Shown piece by piece: positions 35,739 through 42,330 of a stretch of DNA of 64,000 nt. This stretch comes from Streptomyces sp. WMMC500 (GTDB taxonomy: Bacteria > Actinomycetota > Actinomycetes > Streptomycetales > Streptomycetaceae). The position numbers and the translations under genes were made by a program. Position 1 is the stretch's first letter. Each line of letters opens with the position of its first letter. Below the pieces are notes generated by a model. That model was not told the DNA's origin. It was given only the letters and a program-made list of their open reading frames with translations, and made no database searches. The stretch lies in assembly GCF_027497195.1 (NCBI RefSeq), contig NZ_CP114905.1, positions 3,458,001 through 3,522,000 on the forward strand. The letters are read 5' to 3'.

Positions 35739-35821
35739 GTCCGGTGTCAAGGGTGGGGCGCAGCCCCATCGCGAAGCGACGTTCCCGCAGCGAAGCGGAG
35801 GGAACGCCCTTGACACCGGAC
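35739..35821. repeat. Palindromic element folding as a perfect four-way junction
   Basis: A closing stem of 15 perfect base pairs (35739-35753 with 35807-35821) encloses three contiguous hairpins with no unpaired base at the junction: A, tggggc-gca-gcccca (35754-35768); B, tcgc-gaa-gcga (35769-35779); C, cgttccc/gggaacg (35780-35786 with 35800-35806, 13-base loop that can itself form a GC-GAA-GC stem). The single strand would fold like a cloverleaf. It has no tRNA sequence features. The form suggests a dispersed repeat (REP- or MITE-like) or a structured RNA. Confidence 0.75.
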
Positions 35822-36088
35822 GCAGGCCCGCACACTTCACGTACGGGGTGGCCCGGGGGGAGACCCCACGACACCGACCCACCCCGACACGGACCCCCCG
35901 TCCACCGGCCCACCCCACGAACACCGGCCCGCCCGACTCCGGCCCCCGTCCACCACCGGCCCACACCGCGTACCAGCGTCCGCCGAGCGGCGTACCCCCG
36001 CACCCGACCGACACCACGAACAACCGCCCGCCCGGCCCGGTATCCCCGCCCGACCCCGAATCCCCGCCCGAACCGGCCCGGCCCACCG

Positions 36089-36544
36089 TCACCCGACCTG
36101 TGTGCCCCACGACTCCGCACCCTCCCCCGGATCGTCAACCACGGCCCACACCGCCTTGCCCACCCCGTCCCGCTCGGCCACGCCCCACCGGGACGCCAGC
36201 GTCTCGACCAGGACCAACCCATAGCCGCCGGACCCATCCGGCACCCGCCGCACCGGCCACACACCCGAGGCGTCGTGCACCTCGATACGCACCCCGCCGT
36301 CCTGCCGCACGAAACGCGTCAGGATCTCCCGCCCGGGCGGCACACGGGCATGCACGACGGCGTTCGTCACCAACTCCGACACGACCAGCACGGCCGACTC
36401 CTCAATCCCGGCCATCCCCCACCGGGCCAGCGCCTTACGCAACTGCGCACGCGCCAGCCCCACGCACCTGGGATGCCGGCGCCACTGCCACGTCATCACG
36501 TGCGTGTCAGGAATGGGCGCCTGATCGGTCGCCGTAGTGCGCAT
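36089..36544 (-). CDS. ATP-binding protein, RsbW-like anti-sigma kinase fold
   Basis: 151 residues from ATG 36544 with GAGGCG upstream (the frame is open to 36619). A single HATPase_c domain: N-box ESAVLVVSELVTNAVVHAR, G1-like IEVHDASGVWPV and G2 GGYGLVLVETLASRWGV. Streptomyces carry dozens of such small stand-alone ATPases; a few act as anti-sigma factor kinases, most are of unknown role. It is divergent from a regulator gene across an A/T-richer 180-base region, and no sigma factor or anti-anti-sigma gene is adjacent. The N-terminus includes HVMTWQWRRHPRCVGLARAQ, which is typical of the group. Confidence 0.85.
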   Translation of the reverse strand: MRTTATDQAPIPDTHVMTWQWRRHPRCVGLARAQLRKALARWGMAGIEESAVLVVSELVTNAVVHARVPPGREILTRFVRQDGGVRIEVHDASGVWPVRRVPDGSGGYGLVLVETLASRWGVAERDGVGKAVWAVVDDPGEGAESWGTQVG

Positions 36545-36654
36545 CTGGTATCGCCTCAGAACTGGTGCTCGGTTGACCGTTGTGGACAGGCTGCACAGTG
36601 GCATTACTCCTGTTCGCATTTCGATACCGCCTACGTCTCTCCTTCACTCTTTCG

Positions 36655-36692
36655 GTATCTTCATGTATCTTCCGAGTCTCATCCGGAGTATC
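36655..36692. promoter_or_regulatory. A/T-rich divergent control region with GTATC repeats
   Basis: GTATC occurs at 36655, 36665 and 36688, and the inverse GATAC at 36623, between the divergent ATP-binding and regulator genes. The first two copies are one helical turn apart. A TATCAT at 36689-36694 could be a -10 box, but I see no matching -35. These may be binding sites of the adjacent regulator. Confidence 0.3.
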
Positions 36693-36726
36693 ATGAGCGG
36701 CCTGAGCAGCCAGGGTGAGGCGGCCT

Positions 36727-37545
36727 ATGGGCGATGAAATGGTGGCTATCAAGGCGCTGATCCAGCAGCGCCACCTCAGCTACGCGGGCTTCTGCCAGGA
36801 ATGGGAGAAGATCGCGAAAGGGATTGACAAGCGGCTTGCCGGAAGCCACCCTGGACACGCCCAGTTCTACCGATGGTTAAAGGGAGACCTCCGGAGCGGG
36901 AAGCCCCGGACCGACTCCTGCAGGGTTCTCGAGACCATGTTTCCCGGCTGGACTGTTGATGAGCTGTTTGCGCCCTACCAGGAAAGAACCCCGGACAACC
37001 ATCGACACCTTGACCTGACAGGTGTCTACATGTCCAGACCGAAGCTCCTGTCCGAGGTGCCGCTCTACGAAATGATCGAGAGAGCTTCCCTCGTTCGCGC
37101 CAGCGGCCTCTCCCTCAATCTACTCACCCAGCACTACCCGGACGCACAAATGCGCCGCTTGATCGAGTCCGGCACTCGGTTTCAAATGCTCTTCCTCGAT
37201 CCGGACAGCGAGGCGATGAAGGTTCGCGAGCGCGAGGAAGGGTACGCTGCCGGATTCCTGGCTGGTCTCACCCGGATCAACCTGAAAATCGCGACGGAAC
37301 GTGTGCGATCTCTGCTGGAAACGGAAAAGCGCAACCGAGTGGAGATCGGCCTCTCCGACGAGACTCTCAGGTTCAACATCACCCTCATCGATGACACGAC
37401 CGGCGTGATTCAGCCCTATCTTCCGCAAGCTCGCGGTGTAGATTCCCCGACTTTTCTGGTCGAGCGCAGGACGCACGACGGTGAACTCTTCCATGTGTTC
37501 GAGCAGATCTTCACCTCACTCTGGGAACGAGCGACACTCCTATGA
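36727..37545 (+). CDS. XRE-like regulator with C-terminal DUF5919-type domain
   Basis: 272 residues from ATG 36727 (MGDEMVAIKALIQQRHLSYA) with GTGAGG upstream. The N-terminal 70 residues look like a helix-turn-helix of the kind seen in Streptomyces regulators (FCQEWEKIAKGIDKRL, AQFYRWLKGDLRSGKPR, CRVLETMFPGWTVDELFAPY). The remainder (from LLSEVPLYEMIERASLVRAS) carries an alpha/beta domain with IESGTRFQMLFLDPDSEA and FNITLIDDTTGVIQPYLPQA, consistent with DUF5919. Base composition is lower in GC than its neighbours, with codons such as TTT, ATT and AAA. It overlaps the next gene by four bases (ATGA), so both are co-translated. Confidence 0.78.
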   Translation: MGDEMVAIKALIQQRHLSYAGFCQEWEKIAKGIDKRLAGSHPGHAQFYRWLKGDLRSGKPRTDSCRVLETMFPGWTVDELFAPYQERTPDNHRHLDLTGVYMSRPKLLSEVPLYEMIERASLVRASGLSLNLLTQHYPDAQMRRLIESGTRFQMLFLDPDSEAMKVREREEGYAAGFLAGLTRINLKIATERVRSLLETEKRNRVEIGLSDETLRFNITLIDDTTGVIQPYLPQARGVDSPTFLVERRTHDGELFHVFEQIFTSLWERATLL

Positions 37546-38327
37546 CCGACCTGGCGGATCTGCTCAAAATCGCCGACGGCGCCGTTGAACTCGCCAAGTC
37601 CATTATCGTCAGCCGCGACCCCGGGGAGATCACCGCAAAGGGTGACCGGGACATGGCGTCCGAGGTCGACTTCGCCGTAGAGGCGGCGGTGCGTGACCAT
37701 CTGGCCCGGATGACTCCGGACATCACCTTCCTGGGCGAGGAGGAAGGGAAGTCTCCGAAGGCAGGGCGGTTGATGTGGGCACTGGATCCGGTTGACGGTA
37801 CGGCAAATTTTGTGCGCGGCATTCCGCTTTGCTGTGTCTCCCTGGGGCTCTTCGACGGTAAACGCTGCGTACTCGGTGTCGTCGACCTGCCGTTCATGGA
37901 CGCCCGGTACCACGCGAGGGAAGGCGGTGGCGCATACTGCGGATCAAGAAGGATCCGCGCGAGCGGCACAAGTGACCTGAGCGCAGCCATCGTGTCCCTG
38001 GGAGACTACGCCGTGGGCGCCGACGCGCTCGTGCGCAACGAGCAACGGCTGGCGCTCACCGGGCGGCTTGCGGGGCGCGTGCAGCGGGTCCGTATGTGGG
38101 GAACCGCGGCGCTGGATCTGGTCTGGGTCGCGGAGGGGAGAACCGACGCGTGCGTCATCTTGTCCAACAACCCCTGGGACACCTCGGCGGGGGTCGTGAT
38201 CGCGCGCGAAGCCGGGGCGCGCGTTGTCTCCGCGTCTGGGAGCGCACATGACATCGACTCGGGCGAGACCATTGCCGTGACCCCGGGGCTGCTTCACCAG
38301 ATCATTCCGCTGGTCCGGGAACAGTGA
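37542..38327 (+). CDS. Inositol-monophosphatase-family phosphatase
   Basis: 261 residues, full length for the family. Metal-binding motifs are complete: GEEEG (65-69), ALDPVDGTANFVRG with Asp82, Asp85, Gly86 and Thr87, and the late PWDTSAGVVIAREAGARVV near residue 213. The family hydrolyses phosphate monoesters such as myo-inositol-1-phosphate, fructose-1,6-bisphosphate or histidinol phosphate, with Mg2+. The substrate cannot be told from sequence. It starts within the stop of the upstream regulator (4-base overlap), and its partner downstream is the small protein at 38358. Base composition is slightly lower in GC than the core genes. Confidence 0.9.
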   Translation: MTDLADLLKIADGAVELAKSIIVSRDPGEITAKGDRDMASEVDFAVEAAVRDHLARMTPDITFLGEEEGKSPKAGRLMWALDPVDGTANFVRGIPLCCVSLGLFDGKRCVLGVVDLPFMDARYHAREGGGAYCGSRRIRASGTSDLSAAIVSLGDYAVGADALVRNEQRLALTGRLAGRVQRVRMWGTAALDLVWVAEGRTDACVILSNNPWDTSAGVVIAREAGARVVSASGSAHDIDSGETIAVTPGLLHQIIPLVREQ

Positions 38328-38357
38328 GCTGAATTTCTCCGCGTGAAAGGAAGATCC

Positions 38358-38723
38358 GTGGACGTCGAGGAAGGCCGTCTCTTTCGCGAGGCGTGGATTG
38401 CGGGCGTCAGGAAGCACTTCCCCGGGGAGCCGAAGCCCGGGTACGTCACGCCGTGGGAGGAGACCCCGGACTGGGAGCGGGAGGCCGCTGCAGCCGTGTG
38501 CCACCAAGTACGGGAGTTCGTCACGCTCTCCGGCGGCAGCACAAGCCGGCTGAGCAGGGAGCAACGCGGACGCTTCGTCGCCACCTGCTGGATTGCGCAG
38601 ATCTATCACCGCATCGAGGATCCGAAGCCGGGTTACGTGGCGGACTGGCCCGAACTTCCCGAGTGGCAGCAGCATACAGATGCGGACATCTTCGACGCGA
38701 TCGAGAGGGCAACCACCCAATAG
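38358..38723 (+). CDS. Small acidic protein with an internal duplication
   Basis: 121 residues from GTG 38358, which follows AAAGGAAG (an earlier GTG at 38343 is less likely). Two related segments occur: EPKPGYVTPWEETPDWEREA near residue 25 and DPKPGYVADWPELPEWQQHT near residue 92. Both read PKPGYV-x2-W-x-E-x-P-x-W. No known domain is recognised. It is Trp-rich, acidic and has no membrane segment. It ends the three-gene unit of regulator, phosphatase and this protein. Confidence 0.75.
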   Translation: MDVEEGRLFREAWIAGVRKHFPGEPKPGYVTPWEETPDWEREAAAAVCHQVREFVTLSGGSTSRLSREQRGRFVATCWIAQIYHRIEDPKPGYVADWPELPEWQQHTDADIFDAIERATTQ

Positions 38724-38768
38724 ACGGGGGCGGACCTTGAGTTCGTCGCGACTGGTCGGCGTCGGCGC

Positions 38769-39479
38769 TCAACTGATGTCGGCTCGGTATCCGGCCGGGG
38801 AGGCGGGGCGTGCATCCTGGAAGTGGTCGTACGCCGCCTGTACCGCGGTGAGGACCTCGTCGTAGATCTGGTCCATGAACGGGCCGGCGCACTCGGTCGC
38901 GCTCCAGTGGTGGTGGTAGAAGAGGTTACTTCTGCTGGGGCGTTCACCGATCACCTTCGCGAAGAGCCAGCCGGCAAGACGCGCGGCGTTCTTCCAGGTG
39001 GTCTCGCCGACCTTCCATTGGGGCGCGAGCGTTGCGTTCGCCATTTCGATGCTGATCGAGCTCTGGTTGCCGGCCGTGTTTCTGACGGCCCAGGCGTACT
39101 CGTTCACCTTGACGTACTGAGCGACGGCGCCGGCGGCGTCCACGTCGAAATGGGCGGAAGCCGGACGTACCTTCCAGAGGTCGAGCACACCCTGGTGCGA
39201 AAGCCGGGCAGCGTTGTGGTGCAGCGTGACCGACGTCTTCCTGTACGACTGGTGGGTGACGTGGCCCGTCGCGCTGAGCGCGTCGATGAAGTCTGCGACT
39301 GGACGGTCATAAGGGATGGTGGCGGACGCTTGAGGGTCGGCCTCCGCGTCGTCCTCGGCGAAGCCGATGAAGTCGCTCTCCGGAAGGTGGTCAAGGTTGT
39401 CGGTGCCGGGTCCATCGCAGGTGTCGGTCCTCTCGATGGCCGCCTTCAGGTCCTCATCGTCGACGTACTTCTCGGGCAT
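38769..39479 (-). CDS. N-acetylmuramoyl-L-alanine amidase-like protein (Amidase_2)
   Basis: 236 residues from ATG 39479 with AAAGGA upstream. The zinc-amidase layout is visible: the first His in SVTLHHNAARLSHQG, the central SSISIEMANATLAPQWK, and the later HHHWSATECAGPFMDQIYDE that carries the second His and the Cys/Asp ligand. The enzyme would cut the bond between muramic acid and the stem peptide. There is no signal peptide or membrane segment; the N-terminus is acidic (MPEKYVDDEDLKAAIERTDT), which fits a phage-type endolysin or an intracellular/holin-exported enzyme. It may be a prophage or tailocin remnant, although no phage genes flank it. Confidence 0.8.
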   Translation of the reverse strand: MPEKYVDDEDLKAAIERTDTCDGPGTDNLDHLPESDFIGFAEDDAEADPQASATIPYDRPVADFIDALSATGHVTHQSYRKTSVTLHHNAARLSHQGVLDLWKVRPASAHFDVDAAGAVAQYVKVNEYAWAVRNTAGNQSSISIEMANATLAPQWKVGETTWKNAARLAGWLFAKVIGERPSRSNLFYHHHWSATECAGPFMDQIYDEVLTAVQAAYDHFQDARPASPAGYRADIS

Positions 39480-39864
39480 GACGCCGTCCTTTCAGTTGCG
39501 CACCTTCGCGTGACCGATGGGCCGGGGCCGTACTGGGAGGAGATGCGGCACGATGGCCGAGCCGGTTCAGGCACGGCCCCTCAGGAGTGCTCCGGTTGGG
39601 CAGCCGGGTCGTGGCGTGGTCTCGTACTCCGGCCCGAGGTCGGGAGGTTGGGAGGTCGGCGGCGAGTACGTCGATGCCGCGCCCCATGGCGTTCGAGCGG
39701 GACAGCATCGTGCCTCGGTGACCCGCGACGACTGCCGGCGGTCCGCGTCTGATTTCAGGTTCGCCCCGTAGGCAAACCCTGTCAATTCGGTCAGGGCGTG
39801 CGTCCGCGCCGGGCAGCGCCTTCGGCCGCCGCCCACTTCAGCGGTGGTGGGGGCGCGCGTGTGG
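39480..39864. other. Intergenic region without a recognised gene
   Basis: 385 bases between the amidase and the quinone oxidoreductase stop, mixed composition. Short open frames occur on both strands (for example a plus-strand frame starting ATG 39553, MAEPVQARPLRSAPVG), but none has a ribosome site or a known motif. It lies inside the presumed accessory segment. Confidence 0.4.
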
Positions 39865-40857
39865 TCAGGGGGTGAGCACGATCCTTCCGCCGACCGATCC
39901 CCTCTCGATACGGCGGTGCGCCTCCGCCGCCTGGGACAGCGGGAGCGTCTGGACGTCGATCTGCACCAGGCCCTTCCCGATCGCCTCCAGTGCGGCGCGG
40001 GCCGCGGGGCGGGCCAGTTCCGGGTGTCGGGGGAGGTGGAAGCCGGCCGCGTAGCCGAGGACGGCGAGGTTGCCGCCCCACAGGGTGTTGGTGGGCACCG
40101 TGTGTTCCCAGTCGCCGCCGGCGTTGCCCACGAGCAGCATCCGTCCCATCGGGGCCATCACCCTCAGGCTGTCCGTACGGACCTGGCCGCCGACCGGGTC
40201 CACGACGACGTCGAAGCGGCGGTCGCCGAGCGCCTCGGCGAAGTCGTCGGCGGCGAGAACCTCGTCGTAGGGCAGGGCGGAGGCACGCGCGCGCTCCAGC
40301 GAGGTGCGGCGCACCGTGCCGGTCACGCCGGCGGCGCCCAGGGTGCGGGCCACGCCCGGAAAGGCCGACGCCAGGCCGCCCAGCGCGCCGTGCACCAGCA
40401 CGTGTTCGCCCGGCTTGAGGTGGGCCACCTCGGTCAGCGCCAGGTAGGCGGTCGCGGCGTTGGGTACGGCCGCGACCGCGAGCGCGGGGTCGACGCCGGC
40501 TCCGTCGAGGCCGTCGAGGCTCGTGGTCATCGCGGCGTCCGCGACCGCGACGGAGGCGTAGCCTCCCTCCGCCCCGGTGCCCGACAGCGTCACCACCGGT
40601 TCGCCGGCTCTCAGGCCCTCCACTCCCTCGCCCAGGGCGCGGACGGTGCCGGCCACTTCCAGGCCGGGCACGTACGGCGGCTCCGGCAGCCCGGCCTGGC
40701 CCTTGTACAGACCCTGCCTGAGGTAGACGTCGATCAGCCCCACGGCGGCGTGGGTGACGTCGATGGTGACCTGGCCGGGGCCGGGCACGGGGTCGGGAAG
40801 TTCGGTCGGCTCGAAGACGTCGGGTGAGCCGAAATCCGTGACGACGGCGGCGTGCAT
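39865..40857 (-). CDS. Quinone-oxidoreductase-type medium-chain dehydrogenase
   Basis: 330 residues from ATG 40857, with GGAGA upstream. Zinc-independent MDR family: the N-terminal GroES-like half has LPDPVPGPGQVTIDVTHAAV, VGLIDVYLRQGLYKG and PPYVPGLEVAGTVRALGEGV, and the Rossmann half has VLVHGALGGLASAFPGVART. The zinc-binding Cys/His of alcohol dehydrogenases are absent. Likely NADPH-dependent reduction of quinones or enones. It is divergent from the TetR gene and both control regions share two operators, so TetR repression is likely, with an inducing small molecule as the probable substrate. Confidence 0.9.
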   Translation of the reverse strand: MHAAVVTDFGSPDVFEPTELPDPVPGPGQVTIDVTHAAVGLIDVYLRQGLYKGQAGLPEPPYVPGLEVAGTVRALGEGVEGLRAGEPVVTLSGTGAEGGYASVAVADAAMTTSLDGLDGAGVDPALAVAAVPNAATAYLALTEVAHLKPGEHVLVHGALGGLASAFPGVARTLGAAGVTGTVRRTSLERARASALPYDEVLAADDFAEALGDRRFDVVVDPVGGQVRTDSLRVMAPMGRMLLVGNAGGDWEHTVPTNTLWGGNLAVLGYAAGFHLPRHPELARPAARAALEAIGKGLVQIDVQTLPLSQAAEAHRRIERGSVGGRIVLTP

Positions 40858-40883
40858 GAAGGTCTCCAGAATCTCGACGGGAG

Positions 40884-40906
40884 TTTACGCAACCAGATTG
40901 CGTTAA
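40884..40906. promoter_or_regulatory. TetR operator 1
   Basis: TTTACGCAA-ccaga-TTGCGTTAA: 9-base arms with one mismatch around a 5-base centre. Same architecture and spacer start (ccag) as operator 2; centres are 49 bases apart. It lies 27 bases before the oxidoreductase start. Confidence 0.75.
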
Positions 40907-40932
40907 TTTCCCAGGCTACCACCCGCCCGCCC

Positions 40933-40955
40933 TTAACGCATCCAGCATGCGTTAA
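40933..40955. promoter_or_regulatory. TetR operator 2
   Basis: TTAACGCAT-ccagc-ATGCGTTAA: a perfect 9-5-9 inverted repeat ending nine bases before the TetR ATG at 40965. Binding here would block the regulator's own transcription. Confidence 0.85.
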
Positions 40956-40964
40956 TCTGGGCTC

Positions 40965-41621
40965 ATGCACAGCCGCGCACGGTCCCCGGAGGCCAAGCTC
41001 CGCCGTTCCGAGGATCTCCTCGACGCCGCGCGCGCCCTGGCGACCACCCGCGGGGGCATACGGCACGTGACGCTGTCGGCCGTGACCGAGGCCGCCGGCC
41101 TGCACCCGTCCGCCGTACGGCGCTACTTCGCCAGCAAGGAAGAGCTGCTGCTGGAGCTGGCGGAACGCGGGTGGGACGAGTGGCGCGACCGCCTCACCGG
41201 CCACCTGGCGGGCGCCCGGGACCTGACCCCCGCCGAGTCCGCCGCCGCCGTGGCCACGGCCCTCACCGCCCAGCCCCTCTTCTGCGACCTGCTCACCCAC
41301 GTGCCGCTCAGCCTCGAGGGCGACGTCGACATCGAGCGGGCCCGTCGCTTCAAGACCCACTCCTTCGCCGCGTACGACAGCATCGTCGACGCCCTCACCG
41401 CCTCCTCCCGGACCCTGACGACCACCCAGGCCCAGGAGTTGACCGCCGCCGCGCTCGGACTCACCGCGCACCTCTGGCAGGTCTCCCACCCGACACCGAC
41501 CCTCGCCGAGCTCTACGCCCAGAACCCCCGGTGGGGACACGTCGCCCTCGACTTCGAACCACGCCTCACCCGGCTGCTGGAGGCCGTCGCCGTCGGACTC
41601 ACGGTGAGGGACGGCCACTGA
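40965..41621 (+). CDS. TetR-family repressor
   Basis: 218 residues from ATG 40965. The N-terminal helix-turn-helix is typical: RHVTLSAVTEAAGLHPSAVR, then RYFASKEELLLELAERGWDE. The C-terminal ligand domain has a HVPLSLEGDVDIERARRFK segment, as in some Streptomyces TetR regulators. No ribosome site precedes the ATG and the upstream operator ends nine bases before it, so the mRNA may be leaderless. It is divergent from the quinone oxidoreductase, with two matching operators between the genes. Confidence 0.92.
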   Translation: MHSRARSPEAKLRRSEDLLDAARALATTRGGIRHVTLSAVTEAAGLHPSAVRRYFASKEELLLELAERGWDEWRDRLTGHLAGARDLTPAESAAAVATALTAQPLFCDLLTHVPLSLEGDVDIERARRFKTHSFAAYDSIVDALTASSRTLTTTQAQELTAAALGLTAHLWQVSHPTPTLAELYAQNPRWGHVALDFEPRLTRLLEAVAVGLTVRDGH

Positions 41622-41690
41622 ACACGGGGGGACCGGTGACACGGCTGGGGTAGGCACCTGCCTCCTGGTCCGATCCGGGTCCCGCCGGTT

Positions 41691-42068
41691 CTACTTCGTA
41701 CCGGCCACCCCGATCAGGTGCCCCTCCGGGTCGGTGAACCGGCCGACCACGAGGGTGCCGGGAGTGCCCTCGGGGCCCATCTGGCGCGTGCCGCCGAGGC
41801 TCTCGGCCTTCCGGAGCGCGGCTTCCACGTCCGGGACCCCCACGTAGAACAGGACGTGCCCTTCGTAGCCCTCGCCACCGCCGACGCCGCCGTTGATCCC
41901 TCCGTCCGTCGTGCTTCCGTCCACGAAGCCGTACGCACCGGGTGCGGAGACGGCCTCGGTGGCCGCGTCGCCGACGGCGAAGTCCCAGCCGAAGAGTTCG
42001 GCGTAGTAGGTCCGGAGCCTCGCCGGGTCACGTCCGATCACCTCGAAGTGCACCACCGGGTATCCCAT
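41691..42068 (-). CDS. VOC-superfamily (glyoxalase-like) protein
   Basis: 125 residues from ATG 42068, with AAAGGA six bases upstream. Single VOC module pair: VVHFEVIGRDPARLRTYYAE, LFGWDFAVGD, GHVLFYVGVPDVEAALRKAE and the closing RFTDPEGHLIGVAG. Family members are metal-dependent lyases, dioxygenases or resistance proteins; the metal His/Glu positions here are His7, His71-region and Glu in DPEG, so a metal site is possible, but the substrate is unknown. It stands alone between the TetR gene and an ankyrin remnant. Confidence 0.88.
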   Translation of the reverse strand: MGYPVVHFEVIGRDPARLRTYYAELFGWDFAVGDAATEAVSAPGAYGFVDGSTTDGGINGGVGGGEGYEGHVLFYVGVPDVEAALRKAESLGGTRQMGPEGTPGTLVVGRFTDPEGHLIGVAGTK

Positions 42069-42137
42069 GAGATGTCCTTTCTGTACTGATTACCGAGCCA
42101 TCAGACATCGACTCGGGTCAGCGGGAAAAGTCATCGC

Positions 42138-42250
42138 TCAGCCGCGTTCGAGCAGGTCGGCGATCTCCGTGAAGCCGCGGTCACGGGCGTGCTGGAGCGG
42201 GGTCACACGTCCTTGTCGGCGATGGCGGGGTCGGCACCGGCGTGGACTCC
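42138..42250 (-). pseudogene. Frameshifted ankyrin-repeat gene remnant
   Basis: Minus strand, ending TGA at 42140-42138: the last frame reads VTPLQHARDRGFTEIADLLE-RG, a clear ankyrin repeat C-terminus. Immediately upstream the matching frame shifts: VHAGADPAIADKD is read in another frame and runs into a stop. One base missing near 42203 would join them as ADKD-x-VTPLQHA. No start or upstream domain is left. Confidence 0.6.
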
Positions 42251-42330
42251 CGGGCGGGCGCGGTGGCGGCGGCGAACGAGCGGCGGCTGCTGGGGTGACG
42301 TACCTCAGGGCACGGGATCAGGGCACGGGG

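Larger units (their letters stand above)
34931..36088. other. Long region without a recognised gene; repeats and a structured palindrome
   Basis: Between chorismate mutase and the ATP-binding gene. It contains a possible ORF remnant (34983-35153), two imperfect direct repeats 135 bases apart (35203-35430), a four-way-junction palindrome (35739-35821) and, from about 35840, a strongly C-rich plus strand with loose repeats of accggccc. Long open frames exist on both strands, but their products are Arg/Gly or Pro/His-rich in the way typical of noncoding high-GC DNA. Confidence 0.6.

Noticed and set aside
35739..35821. Cloverleaf palindrome read as a tRNA
   Set aside because: No acceptor CCA or T-loop GTTC, no anticodon-loop size of seven and stems of the wrong length; treated as a repeat or structured element.
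35176..36264. Minus-strand frame of 362 residues over the gene-poor region
   Set aside because: Gly/Arg/Trp-rich, no ribosome site, and it repeats only because the 135-base DNA repeat is in phase.
34931..42330. Integrated element with integrase and att sites
   Set aside because: No recombinase, transposase or flanking direct repeats found; only a loose accessory segment is supported.
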